From positions 248,001-312,000 of the forward strand of contig NZ_AMRJ01000001.1 in NCBI RefSeq assembly GCF_000300995.1: a stretch of 64,000 nucleotides of DNA, read 5' to 3'. The notes beneath the pieces were generated by a model. That model was not told the origin of the DNA. It did not search any database and saw nothing but the letters and a program-made list of their open reading frames with translations. Made by a program: the position numbers and the translations under genes. Positions 30,637 through 39,279 of the stretch are shown here, piece after piece (position 1 is the first letter of the stretch; every line of letters starts with the position of its first letter). This DNA is from Alcanivorax hongdengensis A-11-3. GTDB taxonomy: Bacteria; Pseudomonadota; Gammaproteobacteria; Pseudomonadales; Alcanivoracaceae.

Positions 30637-31398
30637 TCAGCTTTTCAGCTTGTAGCCGGTCTTGAAGATCCACCACACCGCCAGCATGCACACCAGCAGA
30701 AACACCAGTGTCATCCCCAGGCTGACTCCCATGTGCACATCCGCCACGCCGAAGAAACTCCAGCGGAAACCGCTAATCAGGTAAACCACCGGGTTGAACA
30801 GGGTTACGGTCTGCCAGAACTCCGGCAGCATCTTGATGGAATAGAAACTGCCGCCCAGGAATGTCAGCGGTGTGATGATCATCAGCGGAATGATCTGCAG
30901 TTTTTCAAAGGTATCCGCCCACACGCCGATGATGAAACCGAACATGCTGAAGGTCACCGCGGTGAGCACCAGAAAGGCCAGCATCATCACCGGGTGCTGC
31001 ACCTGGTAGTCCACGAACAGGCGCGCGGTAATCAGAATCAGCAAGCCCAGAATGGTGGACTTGGTAGCCGCGGCGCCGACATAGCCGATGACGATTTCCA
31101 GCGCCGACACCGGCGCCGACAGCACCTCGTAGATGGTGCCGGAAAAGGTCGGCATGTAGATGCCGAAGGAAGCATTGGAAATGCTCTGCGTCATCAGCGA
31201 CATCATGATCAGGCCGGGAATGATGAAGGCGCCATAACTGACGCCATCGATGGCCACCATGCGCGAGCCGATGGCCGAGCCAAAGACGATGAAATACAGC
31301 GAGGTGGAAATCACCGGCGAGGCCACGCTTTGCATGAGCGTGCGCCAGGTACGGGCCATTTCGAATTTGTAGATGGCACGGATGGAGTAGAAATTCAT
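30637..31398 (-). CDS. ABC-2 type transporter permease
   Basis: A 253-residue membrane protein with six hydrophobic helices. The N-terminus ([29 protein letters not shown]) and the [36 protein letters not shown] block near the end are the typical ABC-2 signatures. It pairs with the ATPase gene upstream, their ends overlapping by 4 nt (31395-31398). Close relatives are YadH-like exporters of unknown substrate. A SoxR-type promoter upstream of the ATPase gene would drive both. Confidence 0.92.
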   Translation of the reverse strand: MNFYSIRAIYKFEMARTWRTLMQSVASPVISTSLYFIVFGSAIGSRMVAIDGVSYGAFIIPGLIMMSLMTQSISNASFGIYMPTFSGTIYEVLSAPVSALEIVIGYVGAAATKSTILGLLILITARLFVDYQVQHPVMMLAFLVLTAVTFSMFGFIIGVWADTFEKLQIIPLMIITPLTFLGGSFYSIKMLPEFWQTVTLFNPVVYLISGFRWSFFGVADVHMGVSLGMTLVFLLVCMLAVWWIFKTGYKLKS

Positions 31399-32342
31399 GA
31401 TGCCATTGCCTCCCGGTTAACGCCGTTCTTGACCAGATCCACGAAGATATCCTCCAGCGAACTCTGCCGGGAATGCAGGTCCTTGAATTCGATGTTGTGC
31501 TGATTGAGGGTGCGCAGCAGCTCCTCGATGCCGGTGCGCTCCTGGTTGGCATCGTAGTCGTAAACCAGCGCCATGCCGTCATCCGCCAGGGTCAGCGGCA
31601 GGTTGCTCAACGGCGCCGGGATGGCGGCCATGGGCGCGGCCAGGTGCACAGTGAGCTGCTTGCGCCCGAGTTGCTGCATGAGGCGGGTCTTCTCGTCCAC
31701 CAGCACGATTTCGCCGTGGTTGATGATACCGACCCGGTCAGCCATTTCCTCGGCTTCCTCGATGTAGTGGGTGGTGAGAATGATGGTCACGCCCTGCTCG
31801 CGCAGTTTGCGCACCATTTCCCACATGTCCCGGCGTAGCTCCACATCCACCCCGGCGGTGGGCTCATCCAGAAAGAGAATTTTCGGCTCGTGGGAGAGCG
31901 CCTTGGCAATCATCAGCCGGCGTTTCATGCCGCCGGACAGCATCATGATCTTGCTGTCCTTCTTGTCCCACAGGGACAGGTCACGCAACACCTTCTCGAT
32001 ATAAGCATCGTTGCGCGGCTTGCCGAACAGGCCACGGCTGAAGCTTACCGAGCCCCACACGGACTCGAAGGCATCGGTGGCGATTTCCTGGGGCACCAGG
32101 CCGATCTTGCTACGCGCCTTGCGGTAGTCACGAACGATGTCATGGCCATCGGCCAGGACAGCGCCGTCACTGGGGTTGACGATGCCGCAGATAATGCTGA
32201 TCAGGGTGGTCTTGCCGGCGCCGTTGGGGCCCAGCAGGGCGAAGATTTCGCCGGCATTGATGTCCAGGTTGACGTTTTTCAGGGCCTGGAAGCCGGACTC
32301 ATAGATCTTGCTAAGATTGTTGACGGATATGACTGCGCTCAC
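31395..32342 (-). CDS. ABC transporter ATP-binding protein (YadG/CcmA-like)
   Basis: A 315-residue ATPase: Walker [11 protein letters not shown]-loop [15 protein letters not shown], signature [15 protein letters not shown], Walker [17 protein letters not shown], and H-loop [17 protein letters not shown]-terminal extension of about 80 residues is typical of the exporter group with ABC-2 permeases. The start is the GTG at 32342, 7 nt after AAGGAG ([16 protein letters not shown]); the longer frame to 32495 would cross the SoxR box. The gene is divergent from soxR, with a SoxR-type promoter between them facing this gene. Confidence 0.92.
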   Translation of the reverse strand: MSAVISVNNLSKIYESGFQALKNVNLDINAGEIFALLGPNGAGKTTLISIICGIVNPSDGAVLADGHDIVRDYRKARSKIGLVPQEIATDAFESVWGSVSFSRGLFGKPRNDAYIEKVLRDLSLWDKKDSKIMMLSGGMKRRLMIAKALSHEPKILFLDEPTAGVDVELRRDMWEMVRKLREQGVTIILTTHYIEEAEEMADRVGIINHGEIVLVDEKTRLMQQLGRKQLTVHLAAPMAAIPAPLSNLPLTLADDGMALVYDYDANQERTGIEELLRTLNQHNIEFKDLHSRQSSLEDIFVDLVKNGVNREAMAS

Positions 32343-32464
32343 GCGTACTCTCCTTTGCGGCCGGTCAACGGGCAGTGGGTGGCCGTGCCCCATTATGCAC
32401 AAGCGGAGCGCCGCTGTGATTACCGGTTTCTCGCCCTGGCTTGCACGACAAAGCGGAAACGCCC

Positions 32465-32495
32465 ACCCTAATACCTCAATATTGGTTGAGGTCAA
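32465..32495 (-). promoter_or_regulatory. SoxR-type promoter and SoxR box for the ABC exporter
   Basis: CCTCAATATTGGTTGAGG at 32474-32491 keeps both SoxR-box arms (CCTCAA/TTGAGG) perfectly, with a divergent centre. On the minus strand it lies between -35 TTGACC (32495-32490) and -10 TAGGGT (32470-32465) with exactly 19 bp between them, the same layout as at 28176-28206. It ends 5 nt before the soxR start codon at 32501, so it could also control soxR. Confidence 0.85.
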
Positions 32496-32500
32496 ACGTC

Positions 32501-32971
32501 ATGGCTCGGGTCACCCCGGAAACCCTTCATCACCCCCTCAGCGTCGGCGAAGTGGCCGAGCGCAGCGGCCTGCCGGTCTCCACGCTGCACTTCTACGAGA
32601 ACAAGGGGCTGATTCACAGCTGGCGCAGCGCCGGCAACCAGCGCCGCTATCACCGTGACGTGCTGCGACGGGTGGCGGTTATCAAGGTAGCCCAGCGCAT
32701 CGGCATTCCACTTGCGGAGGTGGCCGAGGCCCTGGCATCCCTGCCCGAAGGCCGTACGCCCAATGCCGGCGACTGGAAGAGCCTGTCAGCCCGCTGGCGT
32801 CACCAGCTGGACCAGCGCATCCAGACACTCACCCAGCTGCGTGACCAGCTCACCGACTGCATCGGCTGCGGCTGCCTGTCGATCAATGCCTGCCGCCTGC
32901 GCAACCCCGGCGACGTGCTGGCCGACCACGGCCCCGGCCCACGGCGACTGGAAGAGGAAGACGGCGACTGA
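32501..32971 (+). CDS. soxR: Redox-sensitive transcriptional activator SoxR
   Basis: A 156-residue MerR-family regulator. The N-terminal HTH is [26 protein letters not shown], with [18 protein letters not shown] following. The C-terminal [19 protein letters not shown] contains the four cysteines that ligate the [2Fe-2S] redox sensor (CxxCxC-x5-C), which is diagnostic of SoxR. It activates promoters with long spacers when oxidised by redox-cycling compounds. No soxS gene is adjacent; as in Pseudomonas it probably acts directly on transport genes. Two matching promoters are present in the window (28176-28206 and 32465-32495). Confidence 0.95.
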   Translation: MARVTPETLHHPLSVGEVAERSGLPVSTLHFYENKGLIHSWRSAGNQRRYHRDVLRRVAVIKVAQRIGIPLAEVAEALASLPEGRTPNAGDWKSLSARWRHQLDQRIQTLTQLRDQLTDCIGCGCLSINACRLRNPGDVLADHGPGPRRLEEEDGD

Positions 32972-33070
32972 CGACGCATTCCGCCATCACCTCGACCTTG
33001 GTCGGCATTCATTTTGCAACCTGTGAGGCGCACAATAGTGTTCCCCCCAACGCGTTCAGGAGAGAGTGGT

Positions 33071-34084
33071 ATGAGTGATAACACCGTAACGGTCATTCCC
33101 GGTGATGGTATCGGGCCAGACATCGTGGATGCCACTGTACGGGTACTGGAAGCACTGGACTGCGGGCTCAAGTTTGAATACGCCATCGCCGGGCAGACCG
33201 CCCTGGATCAGGGGCTGGACCTGGTACCGGAAGAAACCCTGGCGACCCTGCGCCGCCACCCGCTGGCACTGAAAGGGCCAATCACCACCCCGGTAGGCGG
33301 TGGCTTCACCTCGGTCAATGTGACCCTGCGCAAAACCTTCGACCTGTTCGCCAACGTGCGCCCGGCACTATCCATTCCCGGCGTGAAATCCCGTTATGAC
33401 AACGTGGACATCATGACCGTGCGGGAAAACATCGAAGGGATCTACTCCGGTCTGGGCCAGACCGTCAGCGACGACGGCGAAACCGCAGAACTGCGCAGCC
33501 GCATCACCCGCACCGAATCCGAGCGCCTGCTGCGCTTTGCCTACGAGACCGCCACCAAGCAGGGCCGCAAGAAGGTCACCGTGGTGCACAAGGCCAACAT
33601 CATGAAGTCCACCTCCGGGCTGTTCCTGGATGTGGCGCGCAAGGTGCGTGAAGACTATCCGGACCTGGAACACGAAGAGATGATCGTGGACGCCTGCGCC
33701 ATGCAGCTGGCCATGAACCCGCATCGCTTTGATGTGATCGTCACCACCAACCTGTTCGGGGATATCCTCTCCGACCTGTGCGCCGGGCTGATCGGCGGCC
33801 TTGGCGTGGCACCGGGGGCCAACATCGGTGAACACGGCGGCCTGTTCGAGGCGGTCCACGGCAGCGCGCCGGACATCGCCGGCAAGGGCATCGCCAACCC
33901 CACCGCCATCATGCTGGCCGGGGCGATGATGCTTGATTACATCGAGATGCACGACAAGGCCAAACAACTACGCCGCACCATTCGCCACGTGGTTGGCCAG
34001 GGGGAAGTGGTCACTCCAGATCTGGGCGGGCGCGCCAGCACCACCGAGTTCACTGACGAACTGATTCGTCAGCTCAGCGCTTAA
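33071..34084 (+). CDS. Isocitrate dehydrogenase, NAD-type (IDH/IPMDH family)
   Basis: A 337-residue beta-decarboxylating dehydrogenase. The N-terminal [21 protein letters not shown], the substrate-binding [18 protein letters not shown] (with phospho-site-like Ser), [17 protein letters not shown] (RENxEG), [35 protein letters not shown] and [19 protein letters not shown] all fit the short single-domain NAD-dependent isocitrate dehydrogenases rather than LeuB. It would feed the TCA cycle, oxidising isocitrate to 2-oxoglutarate. The coenzyme choice is inferred from overall similarity, not proven. AGGAGAGAGTGGT precedes the ATG at 33071. The stop overlaps the convergent hemH stop by 4 nt. Confidence 0.88.
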   Translation: MSDNTVTVIPGDGIGPDIVDATVRVLEALDCGLKFEYAIAGQTALDQGLDLVPEETLATLRRHPLALKGPITTPVGGGFTSVNVTLRKTFDLFANVRPALSIPGVKSRYDNVDIMTVRENIEGIYSGLGQTVSDDGETAELRSRITRTESERLLRFAYETATKQGRKKVTVVHKANIMKSTSGLFLDVARKVREDYPDLEHEEMIVDACAMQLAMNPHRFDVIVTTNLFGDILSDLCAGLIGGLGVAPGANIGEHGGLFEAVHGSAPDIAGKGIANPTAIMLAGAMMLDYIEMHDKAKQLRRTIRHVVGQGEVVTPDLGGRASTTEFTDELIRQLSA

Positions 34085-35163
34085 CCTGCCTTAGACGCCC
34101 GTTTGGCGCGGGCCTGACGCACGGCCGGGCTGTTGTCCGGCCGCTCCCATCCTTGCAGATTATCTTCCACCAGTTGCGCCAGGGCATCCAGGTGCACCGG
34201 CTCGGCATTGAGTGCGGGGATATAAGCGAACTGTTCACCACCGGCGGCAAGAAAATAGCCACGGTTTTCCTCATCGATTTCTTCCAGGGTTTCCAGGCAG
34301 TCGGCACTGAACCCCGGGCAGAATACCTGCACGGATTTCACGCCCTGGCCGGGTAGCGCCTTGAGGGTGTGATCGGTGTAGGGCTGCAGCCATTCCTCGC
34401 GACCAAAACGGGACTGAAAAGTTACCTGCCAGTCATCGTCCTGCAGCCCGAGACGCTCGGCCAGCAGGCGGGCACTCTGATGGCACTCGCAGAAATAGGG
34501 GTCGCCATTAAGCAGGTAGCGTTTGGGCACGCCATGGAAGGAGAACAGCAACTTGCCGGCGCGACCGTGGCTCTGCCAGTAGGCCTCGATATGCCGGGCC
34601 ATGGCATCGATGTAGGGCCAGTAGTCCGGGTAGTGGCTGATGAAACGCAGGTCCGGCAACCAGCGCCGACCAGCAAAGTCCGCCGCCAGCGCATCGAAGG
34701 TGGAGGCGTTGGTGGAGGCGGAATACTGCGGGTACAGCGGCAGCACCAGCAGCCGACGCACGCCCTGGTCTTCCAGTTTTTGCAGCGCCGCACTGATGGA
34801 GGGCTGGCCATAGCGCATGGCGAACTCCACCACCAGGTCGTCACCATAATGGGCGCGCAGCCGCTCACTCAGACCCTCGGCCTGGTCGCGGGTGTGCAGT
34901 AGCAGAGGCGAGCCCTGCTCGGTCCAGACCTTGCGATAGGCCGCCGCGGAGCGGGGCGGGCGGATCACCAGAATCACCAGCCGCAGAATGAAGAACCACA
35001 GCAGGCGCGGCACCTCCACCACCCGCGGATCGGACAGAAATTCTTTCAGATAGCGACGCAAGGCTGCGCTGGTGGGCGCATCCGGCGTTCCCAGGTTGGT
35101 GATAAGCACACCGATGCGTTGCGGGCGCTGATGGTCGTAGTGTTGCGTTCCCTTGAAGGCCAT
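34081..35163 (-). CDS. hemH: Ferrochelatase HemH
   Basis: A 360-residue enzyme inserting iron into protoporphyrin IX, the last step of heme synthesis, at the inner face of the membrane. Motifs are ITNLGTPDAPTSAALRRYLKEFLSDPRV at the N-terminus, LYPQYSASTNASTFD, LLFSFHGVPKRYL with the metal-handling His, and CPGFSADCLETLEEIDEENR with the essential Glu. The tail is longer and basic ([13 protein letters not shown]). It is convergent with the isocitrate dehydrogenase gene. hemE, another heme gene, is about 19 kb away in the window. Confidence 0.96.
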   Translation of the reverse strand: MAFKGTQHYDHQRPQRIGVLITNLGTPDAPTSAALRRYLKEFLSDPRVVEVPRLLWFFILRLVILVIRPPRSAAAYRKVWTEQGSPLLLHTRDQAEGLSERLRAHYGDDLVVEFAMRYGQPSISAALQKLEDQGVRRLLVLPLYPQYSASTNASTFDALAADFAGRRWLPDLRFISHYPDYWPYIDAMARHIEAYWQSHGRAGKLLFSFHGVPKRYLLNGDPYFCECHQSARLLAERLGLQDDDWQVTFQSRFGREEWLQPYTDHTLKALPGQGVKSVQVFCPGFSADCLETLEEIDEENRGYFLAAGGEQFAYIPALNAEPVHLDALAQLVEDNLQGWERPDNSPAVRQARAKRASKAG

Positions 35164-35256
35164 AAGGCGTCCTTTTGCTGTGCCTGCCGTGCCGGCAGCA
35201 TACGGCTTTACGGCCGCATGCTGCCCATGTCGGCGGCCATCATGGCCGCCGCCCTG

Positions 35257-35676
35257 TCACGCCGGCGAGAAGGTTTCCGGCAGGGTCTCCCGGTGAGCCT
35301 GCAGGGCCTCGCGAAAGTGCGACGGCAAGGGTTGCGAGGCCTGGGTATCATGATTGAAGTAGACCTGCACTGCCTTGCCCCGGGCCACCAGCTTGCCCTG
35401 CTGCCAGGCCTGCTGACTGACCACGAAGGAGGCATTGCCGATGCGCTCGATAGCCGCCCGAAGGGTCACCGGCTGGCCATAGTAGGTCTGGGCCACGAAA
35501 TCCACTTCCACCCGGGCCAGGATCAACGGTAGCGAGGCCGGGTCCTCATTGCCCTGGCTGAACAGCTGGAACAACGGCTCGCGACCGGTTTCGAACCAGC
35601 CGGTAATCACCGTGTTGTTGACGTGGCCAAAGGCGTCGGTTTCATAAAAACGGGGGCTGACGGTCATTTCAAACAT
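35257..35676 (-). CDS. YbgC/4-hydroxybenzoyl-CoA-type acyl-CoA thioesterase
   Basis: A 139-residue hotdog-fold enzyme. SPRFYETDAFGHVNNTVITGWFETGRE contains the signature with the catalytic Asp (TDAFGHVNN), followed by ARVEVDFVAQTYYGQPV and VSQQAWQQGKLVARGKAVQVYFN. It hydrolyses an acyl- or aryl-CoA in the cytoplasm; the substrate is unknown. The gap to hemH (35164-35256) contains an imperfect stem of CGGCATGC-like sequence but no gene. Confidence 0.9.
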   Translation of the reverse strand: MFEMTVSPRFYETDAFGHVNNTVITGWFETGREPLFQLFSQGNEDPASLPLILARVEVDFVAQTYYGQPVTLRAAIERIGNASFVVSQQAWQQGKLVARGKAVQVYFNHDTQASQPLPSHFREALQAHRETLPETFSPA

Positions 35677-35738
35677 GGACTTATTCCGGACTGCAAATCG
35701 GCAAGGCGATGATACCGGAGCCGGTGATCAACAGACAG

Positions 35739-36533
35739 CTATTCGCCGGCCGGCGCGTCCAGCGCCTCCAGTTTTTGCTCCAGCGCCCGGCGCTGTGTTT
35801 GCCGGGCCTGCTGCTGCGCCTGCGCCTTTGCCTGGCGACGCTGCAGTTGACGCAGGGTATCGGTGAGCCGCTCCACCGGCTCGGCCATGCCCGGCTCCAG
35901 GCCGTTATCGCTCTCCAGCTCGGTCAGGTCGGCGGCCAGACTGTCTTGGCGTTGGGCCAGCTCGGCCAGCACTGTATCCGCCTGCTGCTGTTGCTGCTTC
36001 AATGCGGCCAGTTGTGCCCGGATGTCGTCGACCAGCGTTTGCCAGGCCGGGCTGCCGGTGGTGATGGCCTGCCAACCGGGATAACGGTGGGCCAACGCCT
36101 GGCGGGACAGGGTGCGCGGCAGCACCCGCGGGTTCATGGTCACCGATACCTGCTGCCCGTCGCGGCCCGTGACCGTCATGGTCGCCGGCAGCGTCACCAC
36201 GGTCCCCGCCGGCAGGGCCACGTCGGTGACCAGTAGCTTGCGCTGCGGGTCCCGGTAACGGACATCGGCCTGGGGCTGCAGCATCCTCAGCGATACCCGC
36301 AGCCGGTAACGATACTGGCTGGGCGTGCCGATGCGCCCTTCGCGCTCGATCATTACCACCCGCTCCACCTGCCAGTGGCCTGGCATGCGCGCTTGCAACC
36401 AGCCCTGCAGGTAACAGGCCACGCGCCGCTCTTCGCTGGTCATGCCGCAGGCGGCCAGCATCATTAACAACGCGGCCATCAGAACATGCCTGGTGAATCG
36501 GCTCACCCAGCCGATGCGGCGATTGCGTGCCAT
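35739..36533 (-). CDS. Hypothetical lipoprotein with C-terminal coiled coil
   Basis: A 264-residue exported protein. After a basic N-terminus (MARNRRIGWVSRFTRH) comes a hydrophobic stretch and a lipobox LAAC with the Cys at about 29. The middle (about 40-155) is a mixed region with RYRLRVSLRML and VTLPATMTVTGRDGQQVSVTM, possibly beta-rich. Residues 165-260 form a long Gln/Ala/Glu-rich coiled coil (LAALKQQQQQADTVLAELAQ; RRQAKAQAQQQARQTQRRAL). I recognise no family. AAGAGGCAACC precedes the ATG. Likely an envelope-anchored protein; its role is unknown. Confidence 0.75.
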   Translation of the reverse strand: MARNRRIGWVSRFTRHVLMAALLMMLAACGMTSEERRVACYLQGWLQARMPGHWQVERVVMIEREGRIGTPSQYRYRLRVSLRMLQPQADVRYRDPQRKLLVTDVALPAGTVVTLPATMTVTGRDGQQVSVTMNPRVLPRTLSRQALAHRYPGWQAITTGSPAWQTLVDDIRAQLAALKQQQQQADTVLAELAQRQDSLAADLTELESDNGLEPGMAEPVERLTDTLRQLQRRQAKAQAQQQARQTQRRALEQKLEALDAPAGE

Positions 36534-36610
36534 GGTTGCCTCTTGTTATTCGCCCCCACTCTGCCCACCATAACCCACCCCGCGATCCGTAGGCAGACCC
36601 GGAGCCTGTT

Positions 36611-36931
36611 ATGACCTCCTTTGATAGCGCCACCCAGACCGAGCTGGAAGCCGCCGCCTTTCGCCGGCTGCTTCAGCACCTTGATGAACACAAGGACGTG
36701 CAGAACATTGACCTGATGATCCTGGCGGACTTCTGCCGTAACTGTCTGTCCAAGTGGCTGATGGCCGCCGCCGAAGAGCGCGGCCTGTCACTGGATTACG
36801 ACGCGGCCCGCGAGCAGGTCTACGGCATGCCCTTCGAGCAGTGGAAAGCCAAATACCAGACACCGGCCACGCAAGAGCAGCTGCAGGCGTTCGAGGCAAA
36901 GCAGGCAGAGAAGAAAAGCAAGGCAACCTGA
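36611..36931 (+). CDS. DUF1244 family protein
   Basis: A 106-residue cytoplasmic protein matching DUF1244 (PF06844): AAAFRRLLQHLDEHKDVQNIDLM, LADFCRNCLSKWL (with the conserved Cys pair) and REQVYGMPFEQWKAKYQ are the diagnostic blocks. Function is unknown. A Lys-rich tail (EAKQAEKKSKAT) ends the protein. It is divergent from the coiled-coil lipoprotein gene and followed by repeats. Confidence 0.92.
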   Translation: MTSFDSATQTELEAAAFRRLLQHLDEHKDVQNIDLMILADFCRNCLSKWLMAAAEERGLSLDYDAAREQVYGMPFEQWKAKYQTPATQEQLQAFEAKQAEKKSKAT

Positions 36932-37016
36932 GCCCCCCGTTTAAAGGGGAGGTCAGGTGGAGCTGGATAGACTGGGGCCGCACCCCCTCTGACTCCCCCT
37001 CAAAGAGGGGGAGAAC
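36932..37016. repeat. CCCCC-type intergenic repeat cluster (copy 5)
   Basis: CCCCCCGTTTAAAGGGGAGG (imperfect stem) and CCCCCTCAAAGAGGGGGAG hairpins, starting at the DUF1244 stop codon. Same family as the repeats at 24344 and 26719. The gap 36932-37159 contains only these and the next copy. Confidence 0.7.
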
Positions 37017-37070
37017 CGGTCAGTTAGCCAACCCCCATTTGGGCAAGTAACCAAGCGCCACCAGCGACCA

Positions 37071-37150
37071 AGCCCCCCCTTTTCAAGGGGAGGTCGGGTG
37101 GGGTTAGGTCAACGATGACCCCTCTGACAACGCCTCGGGGAGGGAGAGAA
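37071..37150. repeat. CCCCC-type intergenic repeat cluster (copy 6)
   Basis: CCCCCCCTTTTCAAGGGGAG then TCGGGTGGGGTTAG and CGCCTCGGGGAGGGAGAG, a degenerate member of the same family, located just after the end of the metallophosphoesterase gene on the minus strand. Confidence 0.6.
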
Positions 37151-37159
37151 CCGCCGTGA

Positions 37160-39259
37160 CTAGAGGTTACCCAGCAACCCCTTGAGCAGATTGGTCAACG
37201 GTGACAGCAGGTTGAGCAGCGGTGCCAGCGGGCTGAGCAGGCGCTCATCCAGCTGTTCGGTAACCTCGCGCACTACGGTCAACAGCACCGAGGACAGGGC
37301 ATCACCGGGCAAGGTGGTGTAGTCCTCGGCACCGGGAATCCGGTTGAGCCAGAGCACGTCGTTGACCACATTCTCCAGGGTCGCCTGCACGGTGCCCACC
37401 AGCTCCTCCCCCGTGGCACTGGTATCCAGCAGCACCACCTGCTCCAGGGTATTGGCAAGCCCCAGGGAGACGGTGGACAGCACCGATGTCAGCCCGGCAA
37501 AAACTGGCACCTCGGCGGGCACCTGCTCCTCGATCCCATCAAGGATATTGTTCAGGTTGCGCGACAGCTCCACCAGTGGACCAGCGATAAAGGCCACGTC
37601 GTCCACGGTGCTGCCTCCGGCCTCGGTGTTACCGTTGCCAAAGCCTTGCGCCAGGGCCTCAAAGGCGCCACCCAGCTGATCAAAGGGTGCCGGCAGGGAA
37701 GCGGTATCAATGGCATCCAGCTGCTGGGACGCCGCCAGCACCGCCTGGAAGGACTGGGTGATATCACTGTCGTCTCCGCTGAGGATGGCGGCGGTGGCCG
37801 CATCCAACGCGTTGAACAGGGTATCGGTGGCGGTGACCAGCTGTGCGAACACCTGCTGCTGCGGGCCCTCGGGCAGGGAGGTGCTGGCCTGGTTGAAGCC
37901 GGCAATCAGCGCCTCGCGGAATTGCTGCAGCGGGCCAGTGAAGGCGGCATCAAAACCATCCGGCAGGGGCAACGCGGTGGGAATGCCGCTGCCATCCATG
38001 GGCTCCCCGGAGAAATCGTTGCCGGCCATCATGCCGGTCATCGGCTGCTTGTCGTAGCAGTGGGTGAAGGCCGGCGTCAGCTGCCCCTGGCTGATCACGC
38101 CCAGGCCCTCGGCGCTGGCATCCACCACGTAGGCCTCCAGACACATGCGAGCCGGGGTCTGGGTGGCCATGTCGGCTTCCCTGGCCTGCATCCAGAAGAA
38201 CCCGTAGGTGTCGCCCTGCTGGAACAGGGCGGCGTTGCGCTCCGGGTCTTTCAGGGAACGGCTCTTGCTGGCCGCGCCGCTGACCACGAACTCGGTGCGG
38301 CCACAGGACGGCACCGCATCCAGCACCTGCATGTCATGGTCATGGCCGGCCAGGAAGAAGTCGGTCTTGTCGCACACCGCCTCTTCCATGAAGGCCTTCC
38401 AGCGGCTGCCCGCCAGCACCGGCAGAATGGCGCTGGGAACACCGTCATAATTACCGGCGTTGCCATGGTCGCCGTTGGACAGGTACGGGTGGTGAGCCAT
38501 GCCGATCTTGAAGACCGCATCGGAGCCGGCCAGGGCGTTAACCGCCCAGTTGCGCTCTGCCAGACCGTAGGTGTGGTACGAGTAGGTCAGGTCCGGGTCG
38601 GCAAAGCCGCCGGCGATGGGGTTGGAGTCCAGACCGAAGAAATCCACCAGCGGCCGGCCATCGGCGGTCTGCCCTTCGCTTTGCTTGTAGTAACGGTCGG
38701 GCATGTGCCAGCGGTTCGACAGGCGACCGTCAAAGAAGGTGTAGTCCACCTGGAATTCGCCCCGGGCATTGCCGGCGCCATCGCCGCCCACATAGCCGGT
38801 GTTGTCGTGATTGCCGAGCACCATGTAGAACGGCAGCTTGACCGGCTCGAAGGGTGTTTCGAATTTCTCTGCGAATTGCGGGTCATCAACGCTGGTGACA
38901 CCGGCTTCGTAGATGTTGTCCCCCAGCCCCACCACCAGGTCACAACCGGGCCGGGCGTCGCTATCGGTCATCGCCTCGGCCATGCCGCCCTTGGCGTTAC
39001 AGACATCGGCGATGGCCTTGCCCACCGCGTACTGGCCGTCGGAGCCTTCGCCGGAATCGCCGATCACCACAAAGCTGACCCGGGCCTGGGCCGGTGCTTC
39101 GGTGACCGGCTGCTCGTCGGGCAGCTCCGGTTCGTTGGGGGTGGCACTGTTGTTACCACCGGGGTTATCCGCCGGGCTGGCACCGCCGCCCCCGCCACCA
39201 CAACCGGCCAGGGCCAGGGCCGCTACCAGCGGCAGCCACTTAACACAAAAGCGGGCCAT
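37160..39259 (-). CDS. Lipoprotein metallophosphoesterase (acid phosphatase ACP5-like) with long C-terminal region
   Basis: A 699-residue exported protein. A lipoprotein signal (LPLVAALALAGCGGGGGG, Cys about 20) precedes a calcineurin-type phosphoesterase domain (residues 55-410). Its metal motifs are VVIGDSGEG, VGLGDNIYEAG, VLGNHDNTG, GMAHHPYLS and LAGHDHDMQ, an order close to tartrate-resistant acid phosphatases. The last 280 residues have no metal motif; they are Leu/Ala-rich and may be a helical or membrane-associating part. The ATG at 39259 lies after GGAGGGCGGT. It follows the PhoD-type gene by 20 nt and is probably co-transcribed. Periplasmic or surface phosphate release is the likely role. 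Confidence 0.85.
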   Translation of the reverse strand: MARFCVKWLPLVAALALAGCGGGGGGASPADNPGGNNSATPNEPELPDEQPVTEAPAQARVSFVVIGDSGEGSDGQYAVGKAIADVCNAKGGMAEAMTDSDARPGCDLVVGLGDNIYEAGVTSVDDPQFAEKFETPFEPVKLPFYMVLGNHDNTGYVGGDGAGNARGEFQVDYTFFDGRLSNRWHMPDRYYKQSEGQTADGRPLVDFFGLDSNPIAGGFADPDLTYSYHTYGLAERNWAVNALAGSDAVFKIGMAHHPYLSNGDHGNAGNYDGVPSAILPVLAGSRWKAFMEEAVCDKTDFFLAGHDHDMQVLDAVPSCGRTEFVVSGAASKSRSLKDPERNAALFQQGDTYGFFWMQAREADMATQTPARMCLEAYVVDASAEGLGVISQGQLTPAFTHCYDKQPMTGMMAGNDFSGEPMDGSGIPTALPLPDGFDAAFTGPLQQFREALIAGFNQASTSLPEGPQQQVFAQLVTATDTLFNALDAATAAILSGDDSDITQSFQAVLAASQQLDAIDTASLPAPFDQLGGAFEALAQGFGNGNTEAGGSTVDDVAFIAGPLVELSRNLNNILDGIEEQVPAEVPVFAGLTSVLSTVSLGLANTLEQVVLLDTSATGEELVGTVQATLENVVNDVLWLNRIPGAEDYTTLPGDALSSVLLTVVREVTEQLDERLLSPLAPLLNLLSPLTNLLKGLLGNL

Positions 39260-39279
39260 ACCGCCCTCCGTCTGATTGT

